NCBI RefSeq assembly: GCF_029714405.1 | Contig: NZ_CP121650.1 | Span: 1,116,001-1,180,000, forward strand | Source: Bradyrhizobium sp. CB82 | GTDB lineage: Bacteria; Pseudomonadota; Alphaproteobacteria; Rhizobiales; Xanthobacteraceae | DNA: 64,000 nucleotides | Reading direction: 5' to 3' | Shown here: piece after piece, positions 47,342 to 56,195 of the stretch | Layout of the letters: every line of letters begins with the position of its first letter | Numbering within the stretch: the stretch's first letter is position 1 | The notes under the pieces: generated by a model | Databases searched by the model: none | The model's input: the letters and a program-made list of their open reading frames with translations, nothing else | What the model was told of the DNA's origin: nothing | Translations under genes and position numbers: made by a program

Positions 47342-47842
47342 ATGACCTTTGCCTATCAGATCCTGATCCATACCCCGGTCTGGGTGTTCGCGCTGTTCGC
47401 CTTCCTGGTGTGGCAGGGCATCAAGGCCATGCAGCCGCGTACGACGCCGATCTGGCGCGCCTTGATCGTGCCAGTGGTGTTCATCGTCTGGGGCGTCTCG
47501 CGGATCGGCTTCGGGCATCAGGATAGTGCGTGGCCGCTGTTCGCCTGGATCGCGGCGGCGCTGGCGCTGCTGCCGCTCGGTATCCTGACGCCGCGTCCGT
47601 TCGAGGTGGACCACAAGAGCGGCGAGATCATCCGGCCGGGCGGCGCATTCCCGCTGATCCGCAACCTCATCGTGTTCGGCCTGCAATATGCCGTCGGCGT
47701 GATCTCGGCGATCGATGCAAGCGACCGCGCGCTCGCGATCATCGTCGGCCGCGTCGTCTCGGGCGCGACCGCCGGCTATTTCATCGGCTCGACGATCGCG
47801 CTCCTGATCGCCTATCGCAGGAAGCGCGCGGCCGCACTCTGA
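47342..47842 (+). CDS. DUF6622 family membrane protein
   Basis: 166 residues and about five membrane helices. The conserved first helix TPVWVFALFAFLVWQGIKAMQPRT and a loop with RIGFGH are features I associate with the family. Function unknown. ATG 47342 (after AGGGAGCAATC) is preferred over the long in-frame extension to 47270, which overlaps potC. It is probably the last gene of the pot operon, but a role in transport is not implied. Confidence 0.8.
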   Translation: MTFAYQILIHTPVWVFALFAFLVWQGIKAMQPRTTPIWRALIVPVVFIVWGVSRIGFGHQDSAWPLFAWIAAALALLPLGILTPRPFEVDHKSGEIIRPGGAFPLIRNLIVFGLQYAVGVISAIDASDRALAIIVGRVVSGATAGYFIGSTIALLIAYRRKRAAAL

Positions 47843-47845
47843 TCT

Positions 47846-47946
47846 GTCATTCCGGGGCGCGCGTGAGCGCGAACTATGGTGCGCAATTGCGCACCTGAGA
47901 ATCTCGAGATTCCGGGTCCGGTGCTGACGCACCGTCCCGGAATGAC
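47846..47946. repeat. Palindromic repeat E between convergent genes
   Basis: GTCATTCCGGGGCGCGCG at one end and GTCCCGGAATGAC at the other are inverted. The middle has GTGCGCAATTGCGCAC, a further palindrome. It sits between two convergent genes and could work as a bidirectional terminator. It belongs to the class of intergenic elements frequent in Bradyrhizobium. Confidence 0.85.
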
Positions 47947-47957
47947 GGTGTGTGGGA

Positions 47958-48809
47958 CTACGACTTCACCGCACCCGCCGTGAGTCCGCCCACCATGTAG
48001 CGGCGGAAGGCGTAGTAGATCGCAGCCGGCGGCAGCGCGTAGATGAAGCCGGTCGTCATGAGCAGCTCCCACGGCGAGTCGTCGGCGGCGAGGAAGTTGC
48101 CGAGCGCGACGGGGAGCGTGATCTCGCGGTCGTTCGACAGCAGCAGGAACGCGTAGAGATATTCGTTCCAGGCCAGCAGCACCGCATAAGTGCCGATCGC
48201 GACCAGCGAGGGCATCATCAGGGGCAGGTAGACCAGGCGGAAGATCTGCAGCGTGGTGGCGCCGTCCATCACCGCCGCTTCATCGAGCTCCACCGGCAGC
48301 TTGTCGGAGGCCTGCTTCAACACCCAGATCGCATAGGGCGAGGCGATCGTCACCATCGCAAGGATCAGCGACCAGTGATTGTTGAGCAGCCCGTAATTGC
48401 CCATGGTCCGGTACATCGGCACGGCGAGGAACGCCGCCGGGATGAAATAGGTGAACAGCGCCAGATTCATCACCACGCGTCCGCCGGGCACCTTGAGCCG
48501 CGAGATCGAAAATGCTGCGGCGGTCGCGATGAACAGCGTCAGCGCGCCGACGGATGCCGCGATCACGACCGAATTCCAGAACTGGATGTAGAAGTCGCGC
48601 AGGAAATAGTGCTGCTGATTGAACACGATCGAGAAGTTGTGCAGCGTCGGATGGTCAGGCCACAGTTTTCCCGAGAACGCGTCCTCCTTCGGGGAAATCG
48701 CGAACAGGAACATGTGATAGATCGGCACCATCGTCCAGATGAACACCGGGATTCCGATCAGCAGCAACTTTGCTTCGGTCGCGACTTCGCGTAAGGTAGG
48801 GAGCTTCAT
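47958..48809 (-). CDS. Sugar-type ABC permease, MalG-like
   Basis: 283 residues and six membrane helices of the carbohydrate-uptake 1 (MalG/UgpE) type. The EAA loop is DEAAVMDGATTLQIFRLVYLPLMMPS. Start ATG 48809 overlaps the stop of the MalF-like gene (48806) by 4 nt. An open frame running much further upstream on this strand is a shadow of that gene. It is the third gene of the binding protein-permease-permease set; no ATPase gene follows. Confidence 0.92.
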   Translation of the reverse strand: MKLPTLREVATEAKLLLIGIPVFIWTMVPIYHMFLFAISPKEDAFSGKLWPDHPTLHNFSIVFNQQHYFLRDFYIQFWNSVVIAASVGALTLFIATAAAFSISRLKVPGGRVVMNLALFTYFIPAAFLAVPMYRTMGNYGLLNNHWSLILAMVTIASPYAIWVLKQASDKLPVELDEAAVMDGATTLQIFRLVYLPLMMPSLVAIGTYAVLLAWNEYLYAFLLLSNDREITLPVALGNFLAADDSPWELLMTTGFIYALPPAAIYYAFRRYMVGGLTAGAVKS

Positions 48810-49678
48810 CGCGACAACCGTTTCATCATGAAGTACACGAGCGGCAGGACGAACGGCATCGCGCAGACGATGGAAGCCATCGCGAGCGAGAGCTGGTCGA
48901 GCCGGAGATAGCGGATGCCGAGCGTCGACAGCACATGCGTGAGGTCGGCCGGGCCGCCGCCGGTGAGCAGATAGACGCTGTTGAAGTCGCCGAGCGTCCA
49001 GATCATCGAGAGCAGCGTGCAGGTGACGTAGAGTGTCTGCATCGACGGCCAGGTGATGTAGCGGAATTTCTGCCACCAGCTCGCGCCGTCGACCTCGGCG
49101 GCCTCGAACAAATCGTGCGAGATCGCAAGGCGTCCGGTGATCAGGATCAGCGTCCAGAACGGCAGCGATTTCCAGATGTGCACGGCGATCGCCATGGTCA
49201 GCGCGACGGTCGGATCGTTCAGCCAGTTCGGGCCGTCATCGCCGGTGAATGAGAAGATGAGGTGGTTGACCATGCCCCATTCGGGATTGAGCATGAAGCG
49301 CACCGACAGGATGGTCGGGATCGACGGCACTGCCCAGGGCAGGATGAAGATCACCGAAAGCCATTTGATCCAGGTGCGCTGCTGCACGAAGAAGCCGGAC
49401 AGAAACAGCGCGATCAGCATCTTGATGTTGATGCCGATGACCAGGAAGATGAGGGTGTTGACTGCGGCGCGTGCGAAGATCGGGTCGTTGTAGAGCGCGA
49501 CATAGTTCGCTGGATCGCGCGCCAGCCACAGCCCGTAACAGACGGGATAGACGACGAAGGCCAGGAAGACCAGGAAATAGGGCGCGAGCAGCACGATGCC
49601 CCAGATCTGCGCCGGGGTCAGCCGCGACGACAGAGGCGGCGAGGCTATCGCGTGATCGCCAAAGAGCGTGATCGCCAT
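48806..49678 (-). CDS. Sugar-type ABC permease, MalF/UgpA-like
   Basis: 290 residues, six membrane helices plus an extra N-terminal part. The EAA motif EAAEVDGASWWQKFRYITWPSMQ is typical of the MalF/UgpA family. It works as a pair with the MalG-like permease. The gene lies 122 nt after the binding-protein stop; the hairpin repeat at 49764-49792 is in that gap. Confidence 0.92.
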   Translation of the reverse strand: MAITLFGDHAIASPPLSSRLTPAQIWGIVLLAPYFLVFLAFVVYPVCYGLWLARDPANYVALYNDPIFARAAVNTLIFLVIGINIKMLIALFLSGFFVQQRTWIKWLSVIFILPWAVPSIPTILSVRFMLNPEWGMVNHLIFSFTGDDGPNWLNDPTVALTMAIAVHIWKSLPFWTLILITGRLAISHDLFEAAEVDGASWWQKFRYITWPSMQTLYVTCTLLSMIWTLGDFNSVYLLTGGGPADLTHVLSTLGIRYLRLDQLSLAMASIVCAMPFVLPLVYFMMKRLSR

Positions 49679-49763
49679 TCTTTTCGAACTCTTCTCTTTT
49701 CAAACTCTTCTCTTGTCAAACTCTTCAAAGAGATGCCGGCCGCGAAACGCGGTGTTGTTCTTG

Positions 49764-49792
49764 CACCTCTCCCCGCGAAGCGGGGAGAGGTG
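49764..49792. repeat. CCTCTCCCC hairpin repeat C, copy 2, between binding protein and permease genes
   Basis: A perfect 13-bp stem (49764-49776 with 49780-49792) with loop GAA. It is 8 nt after the stop of the binding-protein gene on the minus strand. It is the same family as the hairpin at 3032-3056. Confidence 0.9.
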
Positions 49793-49800
49793 AGGATGAC

Positions 49801-51186
49801 TCAACCCGCGACCTGCTTGATGCGGGCGATGAGCTCGTCGACGGCCTTGTCGACCGGGACCTTCTCGCTCACCACCCGGTTCATCGCCTTGGCCCAGACG
49901 TTCTCGTTGTTGAGGATCGTGAACTTCCAGTTCTTGGTGAAGTCGAACGGCGCGGTGCCACCCGTGAACTGGTTGTAGACTGCCTTGCGGTGCCGGTCAG
50001 CCTGCCAGAACGGGCTCGCCTGGCTTTCCTTCGTCACCGGGAACCAGCGGCCGAGCGCGCCCTCGATGTAGGGGCGGACGTTCTCTTCCTGGAGCAGGAA
50101 GCTGATGAACTGCTTGGCCTCGGCCTTGTTCTTGGCCGCGGTGAAGATCAGCCCGGTCTTGACGTCGGAGCGGTAGCGGATGGTCGAACCATCGGGCGCC
50201 TTGGGGAAGGACGCGGTGATGATGTCCTGCTCATAGGCCTTCTTGCCGGCCTCGCGCTGCTCGGGTGTGAGCGCCTGGTTTTGGGAATCCTCGTACCACT
50301 TCGCCGCGATCGAGATCGTGAAGTTGTGGGTCATCACGATCGTCTTGTTGTGGAAGGCGACGTTGTTGTCCGGATCCTTCCAGGTCGTGGAGGAGGGCGG
50401 GGTGCAGCCCTTGATGTAGGTGTCGGTGTAGTCCTTCAGCGCCTTGATCAGACCGTCGCGCACCTTGGGATCGTCGACCAGCAGTTTGCCATCGTCGTCG
50501 ACCAGCTTGACGTGGTAGGCGTCCATGAAAGTGTAGAACGACTGGAAGGCGTCGGTCGATTCCACGCCCATCGGCTGGCCGACCGCATAGATGCGCTGAC
50601 CGGTCGCCTTGCGGATCGCTGGCTGCACCTTGTCGCACCAGAACGACCAGTATCCGTTCCAGTCGGTCGGGATGTCGCTCTGCTTGAAGCCCGCCTTCTC
50701 CAGCATGTCGTTCCAGATCTGGACGTGCATGCTCTGCTGCTTCAGCGGGAAGCCGTAATAGGCCTTCTTCTTGGCGACGTCATTGTAGAGGATCGACGCT
50801 TCCAGCGTGTTTGGTACGAACCTGTCCTTGATCGGCTCCATGACGTCGGACAGATCCTCGAGCTTGCCCTCAAAGGCCCACTTGCCCTGCGCCTGCACGT
50901 CATAGGAGTCGGAATAGGCGACATCGGGCACGGTGCCGGCATCGAGCGCGGCCACCGTCTTCGGAATCATGTCCTGGATCGCGTATTGCGACAATTCGAC
51001 CTTGATGCCGGTCTTGGCCTCGAACTTCTTGATCGTATCGATCAGCGCGTCGTCTTCAGATTTATAAAATCCCTTGCCCCACCAGACCGTGATGGTCTTC
51101 TGCTGGGCAAACGCGGGTGCAGTGACTGCAAACAGCCCAACCGCAGCGACCGCGAGTGATAGTGCACCAACAACCTTAGATTTCAC
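49801..51186 (-). CDS. Sugar-type ABC transporter substrate-binding protein
   Basis: 461 residues. A Sec signal peptide (KSKVVGALSLAVAAVGLFAVTAPAFAQ) precedes a MalE/UgpB-type fold that begins KTITVWWGKGFYKSEDDAL and includes FEAKTGIKVEL. The start is GTG 51186, six codons into an open frame that begins with TTG; GAGGGAG lies 6 nt upstream. The ligand may be a sugar, sugar alcohol or glycerol phosphate derivative. Several aromatic residues (YWSFWCDK) could stack on a sugar ring. It is the first gene of a set with two permeases, without an ATPase. Confidence 0.92.
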   Translation of the reverse strand: MKSKVVGALSLAVAAVGLFAVTAPAFAQQKTITVWWGKGFYKSEDDALIDTIKKFEAKTGIKVELSQYAIQDMIPKTVAALDAGTVPDVAYSDSYDVQAQGKWAFEGKLEDLSDVMEPIKDRFVPNTLEASILYNDVAKKKAYYGFPLKQQSMHVQIWNDMLEKAGFKQSDIPTDWNGYWSFWCDKVQPAIRKATGQRIYAVGQPMGVESTDAFQSFYTFMDAYHVKLVDDDGKLLVDDPKVRDGLIKALKDYTDTYIKGCTPPSSTTWKDPDNNVAFHNKTIVMTHNFTISIAAKWYEDSQNQALTPEQREAGKKAYEQDIITASFPKAPDGSTIRYRSDVKTGLIFTAAKNKAEAKQFISFLLQEENVRPYIEGALGRWFPVTKESQASPFWQADRHRKAVYNQFTGGTAPFDFTKNWKFTILNNENVWAKAMNRVVSEKVPVDKAVDELIARIKQVAG

Positions 51187-51382
51187 GTTTTTCTCCCTCA
51201 AATCGCCGGTGTTTTAACCGGTTGGCTAAAAACACTAGCGCATGGCCGTGGCCCGATCTAGCGGCATCTTGTCAGACCTAGGTCGAGGGGGATTTCGCCC
51301 GCGAACAGCCTTGACGTCGCGCATCGATCCAATCGACGCATCAATTCACGGCAATCAATTCGCGTCGTGCCGATCGTGCGCG

Positions 51383-53341
51383 TTAATTGGATTTCGCGCC
51401 GTCCTTGGCGCTGTCCTTCGCGTTCTCCGCCGTCGGCGCGGCCGCGGCATCGGGCGCGGCGGGCTTGGCGCCGGTGAAGCGCTCGAGCACCGAGCGCACG
51501 GCGTCGCGCGTCTTGGGATTGCGCACGGATTCGAGCAGCGGTGCTGACGCCGGCGAGCGGCGGATCAGGCTTTCCGGATCGGGGAAGATCAGCGGATCGT
51601 CCCAGGGACCCTGCACCACGAAGGGCAGCTCGAAGCCGGACGCGCCGTTGAGACTCGCCACGCCCTTCATGTCGTATTCGCGCGTCGGCACCGAGGCGGT
51701 GCCGGTCAGCGTGATCTTCGCCGTCGGTCCCTCGATGTGGATGTCGTCGGCGGTCGCGATGCCGTCAGCGAATTTCACCGACAACGTCATGTTGTTGTAG
51801 GGCGTCGAGCCGCTGCGGAAGTTGCCGCCGCCCGACAGCGGCCGCCGCTCCAGCCGCTTCAACAGCTGTTCGGCGTTGAAGCCGGCGATCGCGCCGTCAT
51901 GCCCGGTCACCGAGGCGGTACCGTCGAGCGATTGCACGAGGCCGAACGGGCTCGAGCCGGAGGCGACCAGCGACACGTTGATGTTGCCGCGGCCGGACAG
52001 CTTGTTGATGCCGAACAGCTCGGAGGTGCAGGCCTGCAAATCGACGTCGGTGAACTGGAATTGCGCCTTGACATCGGCGACCGTGTCGGAGCGCGCGATC
52101 CCGAACGAGCCCCTGGCGATGCCGCCATAGACCTGCGCCTCGCCGACCGAGAGCGCGAGCGTGCCGTTGCGCAAGTTCGCGCCGATCGCGGTGCGGCCGA
52201 ATTTCGACGGTCCGACCGTCAGCCGCGCCGCCGACAGGCGCATGTCGAGATCGGTGCTCGACAGGCCGTTGAGGTCGAACAGCTGCCTGTTCCAGTCGCG
52301 CGCGCCGCTGGCCAGCAGGCGGAAGGTCGAGATGTAGGGCGTGAAGTCGAGCGCGTCGGCGGCGAGCGTAGCCTGGAGCGTCTGCCGGCCGTTGTTGGCG
52401 TAGGTCATCACGCCTTCGGCGACGTTGCCGTCGAGCTCGACATTGACGTTGGTGAGCGCGATCGAGGCGCCCACCACGTTGGCGCGCGCCTTAAGCGCGA
52501 AGCGGCCGAAGCCGCCGCTGCCGGGCTGCGGCTGGCCGGTCCAGCGCAGCGCGTTGCGCAAGGACGGGCTGTCGATGGTCAGCGTGCCTTCCATCATCGC
52601 GCTGGTGCGGTTGGCGACGCTGCCGTCGAAGGCGAGTTTCAGCGGCGGACTGGTGATCCGCGCCTTCAGGCCCGAGCGGTCGCCGGACAGCGCTGCGACG
52701 AAATCGGAGAAGCTGATCGAGCCGTCGACGCGCTCACCGCGCCAGTCGAACTGTCCGGTGGCGGCAAAGGAGCGCGAGATCGAGGGCCACGCCAGCGACA
52801 GGTCGATGTCCTCGAGCTTTTCGGTGCCGTGGCTGGCGACGTCCTCGTAGTCGAGCACGCCGTCCTGGACCCGGATCTCGGAGAACGACACCTGGTTGTC
52901 GGCGCCGGGCTTCATGGTGCGCGCGATGGTCTGGATGAAGGGAGTCCAGTTGCTGTCGCCATTGGCTTCGAGGCTGACGTGGATATGCGGCCGCAGCAGC
53001 ATCAGGTCGGCGATCTCGAAGCGCTGGAGCAGGAGCGGCAGCAGCCGCAAATTCGCGGTGAGCACGTCGACATGGAGCGCCGGATCGCTGTCCCCGCCGG
53101 GGCCCTTCAGGCTGACGTCATGGAAGGAGACGTAGCTCGCCGGCAGCACCGAGATGTCGATGGCGCCAGCGACATTGAGCTCGAGGCCGGTGACGGCGCG
53201 GATCTGGCCCTCCACCGCCTTGCGCAGCGCCTCGCGGTTAATCAGCCAGGAGGTCGCGACCAGGGCGATCAGCACGATGCCGAGCAGCGCCGCAATTGGC
53301 GTCCCCAGGCGCTTCATTCCTTGGGCCATCGTCAATGGCAT
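51383..53341 (-). CDS. AsmA family protein
   Basis: A 652-residue AsmA/YhjG-type protein, a periplasm-spanning relative of lipid-transfer proteins. A single N-terminal anchor (about 11-32, PIAALLGIVLIALVATSWLI) is followed by the AsmA N-terminal block VEGQIRAVTGLELNVAGAIDISVLPASYVSFHDVSL and a C-terminal AsmA-like part (TASVTGHDGAIAGFNAEQLL). Its role is thought to be phospholipid traffic to the outer membrane and control of outer-membrane protein assembly. Start ATG 53341 is used, but TTG 53371 or ATG 53329 are possible. The tail is Ala/Lys-rich. Confidence 0.9.
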   Translation of the reverse strand: MPLTMAQGMKRLGTPIAALLGIVLIALVATSWLINREALRKAVEGQIRAVTGLELNVAGAIDISVLPASYVSFHDVSLKGPGGDSDPALHVDVLTANLRLLPLLLQRFEIADLMLLRPHIHVSLEANGDSNWTPFIQTIARTMKPGADNQVSFSEIRVQDGVLDYEDVASHGTEKLEDIDLSLAWPSISRSFAATGQFDWRGERVDGSISFSDFVAALSGDRSGLKARITSPPLKLAFDGSVANRTSAMMEGTLTIDSPSLRNALRWTGQPQPGSGGFGRFALKARANVVGASIALTNVNVELDGNVAEGVMTYANNGRQTLQATLAADALDFTPYISTFRLLASGARDWNRQLFDLNGLSSTDLDMRLSAARLTVGPSKFGRTAIGANLRNGTLALSVGEAQVYGGIARGSFGIARSDTVADVKAQFQFTDVDLQACTSELFGINKLSGRGNINVSLVASGSSPFGLVQSLDGTASVTGHDGAIAGFNAEQLLKRLERRPLSGGGNFRSGSTPYNNMTLSVKFADGIATADDIHIEGPTAKITLTGTASVPTREYDMKGVASLNGASGFELPFVVQGPWDDPLIFPDPESLIRRSPASAPLLESVRNPKTRDAVRSVLERFTGAKPAAPDAAAAPTAENAKDSAKDGAKSN

Positions 53342-53609
53342 GTCCTGATCGGGTTGTTGTCGGATGCTCAAAGGGACGAGCCGGGGGCCTCACGCGCCCC
53401 AAATACCAGTCCGCAACTTGCAAGTCCCGCAACTTGATGGGTTTTCTTGTCGCTTTCAAGGCCGCGGAGGCGGTTATGCCCACGGCGTAGGCAGCCTCTA
53501 TCATCGGGCTCAAGCGGGCGAAACCCCGTATCATTGACGGCTCAAGACCATTTCGCCTATTAATCCCGGCCAACAACGGGCACAACGCCTCACACCCAAG
53601 GTTTCCCGC

Positions 53610-54347
53610 ATGAACAAGGTCTATCCCGACGCCAAGTCGGCTCTCGATGGCATTCTCAAGGACGGCATGATGATCATGTCGGGCGGTTTCGGCCTCTGCG
53701 GCATCGCCGAGGCGCTCTCGGACGCGATCCGCGACTCCGGCGTCAAGGGCCTGACGGTGGTCTCCAACAATGCCGGCGTCGACGGCATCGGGCTCAGCCG
53801 CCTCCTGGAAACCCGGCAGATCAAGAAGATGATCTCCTCCTATGTCGGCGAGAACAAGCTGTTTGCCCAGCAATACCTCGCGGGTGAGCTGGAACTCGAA
53901 TTCAATCCGCAAGGCACGCTCGCCGAGCGCATCCGCGCCGGCGGCGCCGGCATCCCGGCCTTCTACACCAAGACCGGCGTCGGTACGCTGATCGCCGAAG
54001 GCAAGGAAGTGAAGGAGTTCGACGGCGAGAAGTACCTGATGGAGCGCGGCCTGTTCGCCGACCTCGCCATCGTCCACGCCTGGAAGGGCGACACCGCCGG
54101 CAACCTCATCTACCGCAAGACCGCGCGCAACTTTAACCCGATGATGGCGACCGCCGCGAAGATCACGGTGGCCGAGGTCGAGCATCTGGTTCCGGCCGGC
54201 GAACTCAATCCCGACCACATCCACACGCCCGGCATCTTCGTGAAGCGCATCGTTGAGGTCGGCACCGCCAAGAAGCGTATTGAATTCCGCAACACCCGTC
54301 CGCGCCCAGCGAGTGCGCCGGCGGCCGGCACTGGAGTTGAAGTCTGA
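53610..54347 (+). CDS. scoA: 3-oxoacid CoA-transferase subunit A
   Basis: 245 residues. With the B subunit it moves CoA between succinyl-CoA and acetoacetate (or related 3-oxo acids) in ketone-body and poly-3-hydroxybutyrate breakdown. The family signature [20 protein letters not shown] and the later [26 protein letters not shown] are present. It ends with a short Pro/Ala tail. The next gene starts at the last base of the stop. Phasins nearby at 61-63 kb fit a PHB-metabolising cell. Confidence 0.94.
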   Translation: MNKVYPDAKSALDGILKDGMMIMSGGFGLCGIAEALSDAIRDSGVKGLTVVSNNAGVDGIGLSRLLETRQIKKMISSYVGENKLFAQQYLAGELELEFNPQGTLAERIRAGGAGIPAFYTKTGVGTLIAEGKEVKEFDGEKYLMERGLFADLAIVHAWKGDTAGNLIYRKTARNFNPMMATAAKITVAEVEHLVPAGELNPDHIHTPGIFVKRIVEVGTAKKRIEFRNTRPRPASAPAAGTGVEV

Positions 54348-54997
54348 TGGCCTGGACCCGCGAACAAATGGCCGCGCGCGCCGCGAAGGAATTGCGTGAC
54401 GGCTACTACGTCAACCTCGGCATCGGCATTCCGACGCTGGTCTCGAACTACATCCCCGACGGCATGGACGTCAGCTTGCAGAGCGAGAACGGCATGCTCG
54501 GCATGGGCCCGTTCCCCTATGAGGACGAGGTTGACGCCGACCTCATCAACGCCGGCAAGCAGACGGTGAGCGAGCTGCCCTCGACCTCCTATTTCTCGAG
54601 CGCGGATTCCTTCGGCATGATCCGCGGCGGCCACATGGACCTGTCGATCCTCGGCGCCATGCAGGTGGCCCAGAACGGCGACCTCGCCAACTGGATGATC
54701 CCCGGCAAGATGGTCAAGGGCATGGGCGGCGCGATGGACCTCGTCGCCGGCGTCAAGCGTGTCGTGGTGGTGATGGAGCATTCCGCCAAGGATGGCGCGA
54801 AACTCTTGAAGAGCTGCACCCTGCCGCTGACCGGCGAGCGCGTCGTCGACATGGTCGTCACCGATCTCGCCGTCTTCACCATCGACAAGCACGGCGACGG
54901 CGGCATGGCCCTGATCGAGCTCGCCGACGGCGTCACGCTCGACGAGGTCAAGTCCAAGACCGAAGCGGAATTCCGCGTCGCGCTGAAGAATACGTAA
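54347..54997 (+). CDS. scoB: 3-oxoacid CoA-transferase subunit B
   Basis: 216 residues. The catalytic Glu that forms the CoA thioester is E47 in [11 protein letters not shown], a strong family signature. [16 protein letters not shown] and [14 protein letters not shown] are also conserved. It starts overlapping the last base of the scoA stop, so the two are coupled. Substrate specificity between acetoacetate and other 3-oxoacids cannot be read from the sequence. Confidence 0.95.
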   Translation: MAWTREQMAARAAKELRDGYYVNLGIGIPTLVSNYIPDGMDVSLQSENGMLGMGPFPYEDEVDADLINAGKQTVSELPSTSYFSSADSFGMIRGGHMDLSILGAMQVAQNGDLANWMIPGKMVKGMGGAMDLVAGVKRVVVVMEHSAKDGAKLLKSCTLPLTGERVVDMVVTDLAVFTIDKHGDGGMALIELADGVTLDEVKSKTEAEFRVALKNT

Positions 54998-55008
54998 GCG
55001 AGCTTCTT

Positions 55009-55103
55009 TGTAGGATGGGCAAAGGCGCGATAGCGCCGTGCCCACCGTCTATCCGCAACTGCGGTGCGAATGGTGGACACGCTTCGCTCTGCCCACCCTA
55101 CGG
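55009..55103. repeat. Palindromic repeat F after scoB
   Basis: GTAGGATGGGCAAAGG...GCGATAGCGC...CCCACCGT at the left faces GGTGGACACGCTTCGCTCTG and CCCACCCTAC at the right. The termini are inverted and each arm has its own hairpin (GCGCGATAGCGC-like, CGCTTCGCTCTG). It is the common GTAGGGTGGGC-type element of Bradyrhizobium. Confidence 0.85.
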
Positions 55104-55244
55104 CGGCCATGCGAGCGGCGCACCTGTATCCACGTCGTCAGCGAAGCAATCCAGAATCTTTCCACGGCGACAGTCCGAATTGCGCTGCCAATGGCAGCGC
55201 GCGTCACGACCTCGCCGACAATACCTTGCCGAGCCGCTGCGACA

Positions 55245-55703
55245 CGCTTGAACTTGCTGCCGGCGGCGAATGCCCATTCCTTATTCGCTCGGCAGGCGCC
55301 AGGTCTTGCCGGTCTTGCGCGACAGCCAGCCGGCATAGGCTTGCGTATCGTGCCAGCTCACCTGCACCGCGGGGCGATCGGATGCGACGACGACGCCGCG
55401 GTCGAGCGCGCGGCACGCGCCCTCCTGCACGTAGAGCTGATAGTCGGCGGAGGACACCTGCTGCTGCATGATCGCAAGGGGCTTTGCAAAGCGGACGTTG
55501 CGCAGCGGCACCTCGGCCTGCTGGCCCGCGCGGGTGAAATCGCCGGCGGCACGGTAGGTGAAACCGCCGGCTGCGATCTCCACGATCGCCGGTTCGGTGG
55601 CGCCGTGCGTGGCGACGTCGGTGACCAGAGGCGCAACGGCAAGCGGCGTTGCGAATCCGGCGACGCAGGCGATCGCCAGTTTGAGTTTGAATGCGATCAG
55701 CAT
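55245..55703 (-). pseudogene. nirV: Truncated and frameshifted nirV (formylglycine-generating enzyme-like)
   Basis: NirV is a periplasmic SUMF1-fold protein usually encoded just after nirK in denitrifiers. ATG 55703 with GGGGG upstream gives a signal peptide and the first half of the fold (EIAAGGFTYRAAGDF, PLAIMQQQVSSADYQLYV, VQVSWHDTQAYAGWLSRKTGKTWRLPSE). Then a stop at 55281 interrupts. Removing one extra base in the 7-nt stretch after that Glu restores the family's next motif (EWAFAAGSKF), after which similarity ends at about 55245. So it has a +1 frameshift and has lost its C-terminal half. See findings. Confidence 0.85.
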
Positions 55704-55723
55704 GGTGATCCCCCGAAAGAACA

Positions 55724-55747
55724 AGGGGCCGGTGATGACCGGCCCCT
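55724..55747 (-). terminator. Rho-independent terminator between the nirK and nirV remnants
   Basis: A 10-bp perfect stem (55724-55733 with 55738-55747), loop GATG, followed on the minus strand by TTGTTCTTT. It lies 8 nt after the nirK stop. Confidence 0.82.
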
Positions 55748-55755
55748 CGTCGTCG

Positions 55756-56100
55756 CTAGTTGGTGCCGGCAGGCGGGACCTCCGCAGGCGCCTTCACCTG
55801 GGCCATCAGGTCGTCGTTCCATTTGCCTTCGACCTTGAAGTGAGCGGTGGCACCGAGATCGGCGGCCTCGATCAGGTTATGCGTGACATAGGCGTAGATG
55901 CCGGGTTGCAGGAACCTGTACATCGCAGCTCCCGCCGAACCGCCGCGGATGAACCAGGTCTCGAGCCCGGTCTCCGGCGCGTTGGAGAACTTGCCGGTCT
56001 CCCAGACGTAGTCGCCATGGCCGCCGATCAGATGCGGTCGGCTGTCGCGATTGGCCTGCGAGCGCACGATCAGCACGTTTTCGCCGACATTTGACACTTT
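55756..56100 (-). pseudogene. nirK: 3' remnant of copper nitrite reductase nirK
   Basis: About 115 codons that match only the C-terminal third of the copper nitrite reductase: [54 protein letters not shown] and [16 protein letters not shown]. The two His in GGHGDYVW and YVTHNLIEA are the second-subunit ligand region. The N-terminal two thirds, with the type 1 copper ligands, are absent; upstream of about 56100 the sequence shows no similarity and the hemN start lies at 56196. No intact nirK exists in the window. The stop is at 55756. Confidence 0.9.
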
Positions 56101-56195
56101 GAGCGAGCGCAAGGTGGACCGGCCGGATCCGGGATAGCCAAGGGACTTGCGGGCAGGCGTTCCGCAAGATTTCGACGTCAGGAACGGATCAAGAG

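Noticed and set aside
56113..56195. FNR/FixK box (TTGAT-N4-ATCAA) upstream of hemN
   Set aside because: Only a half-site GATCAA is visible just before the start; the left half is absent.
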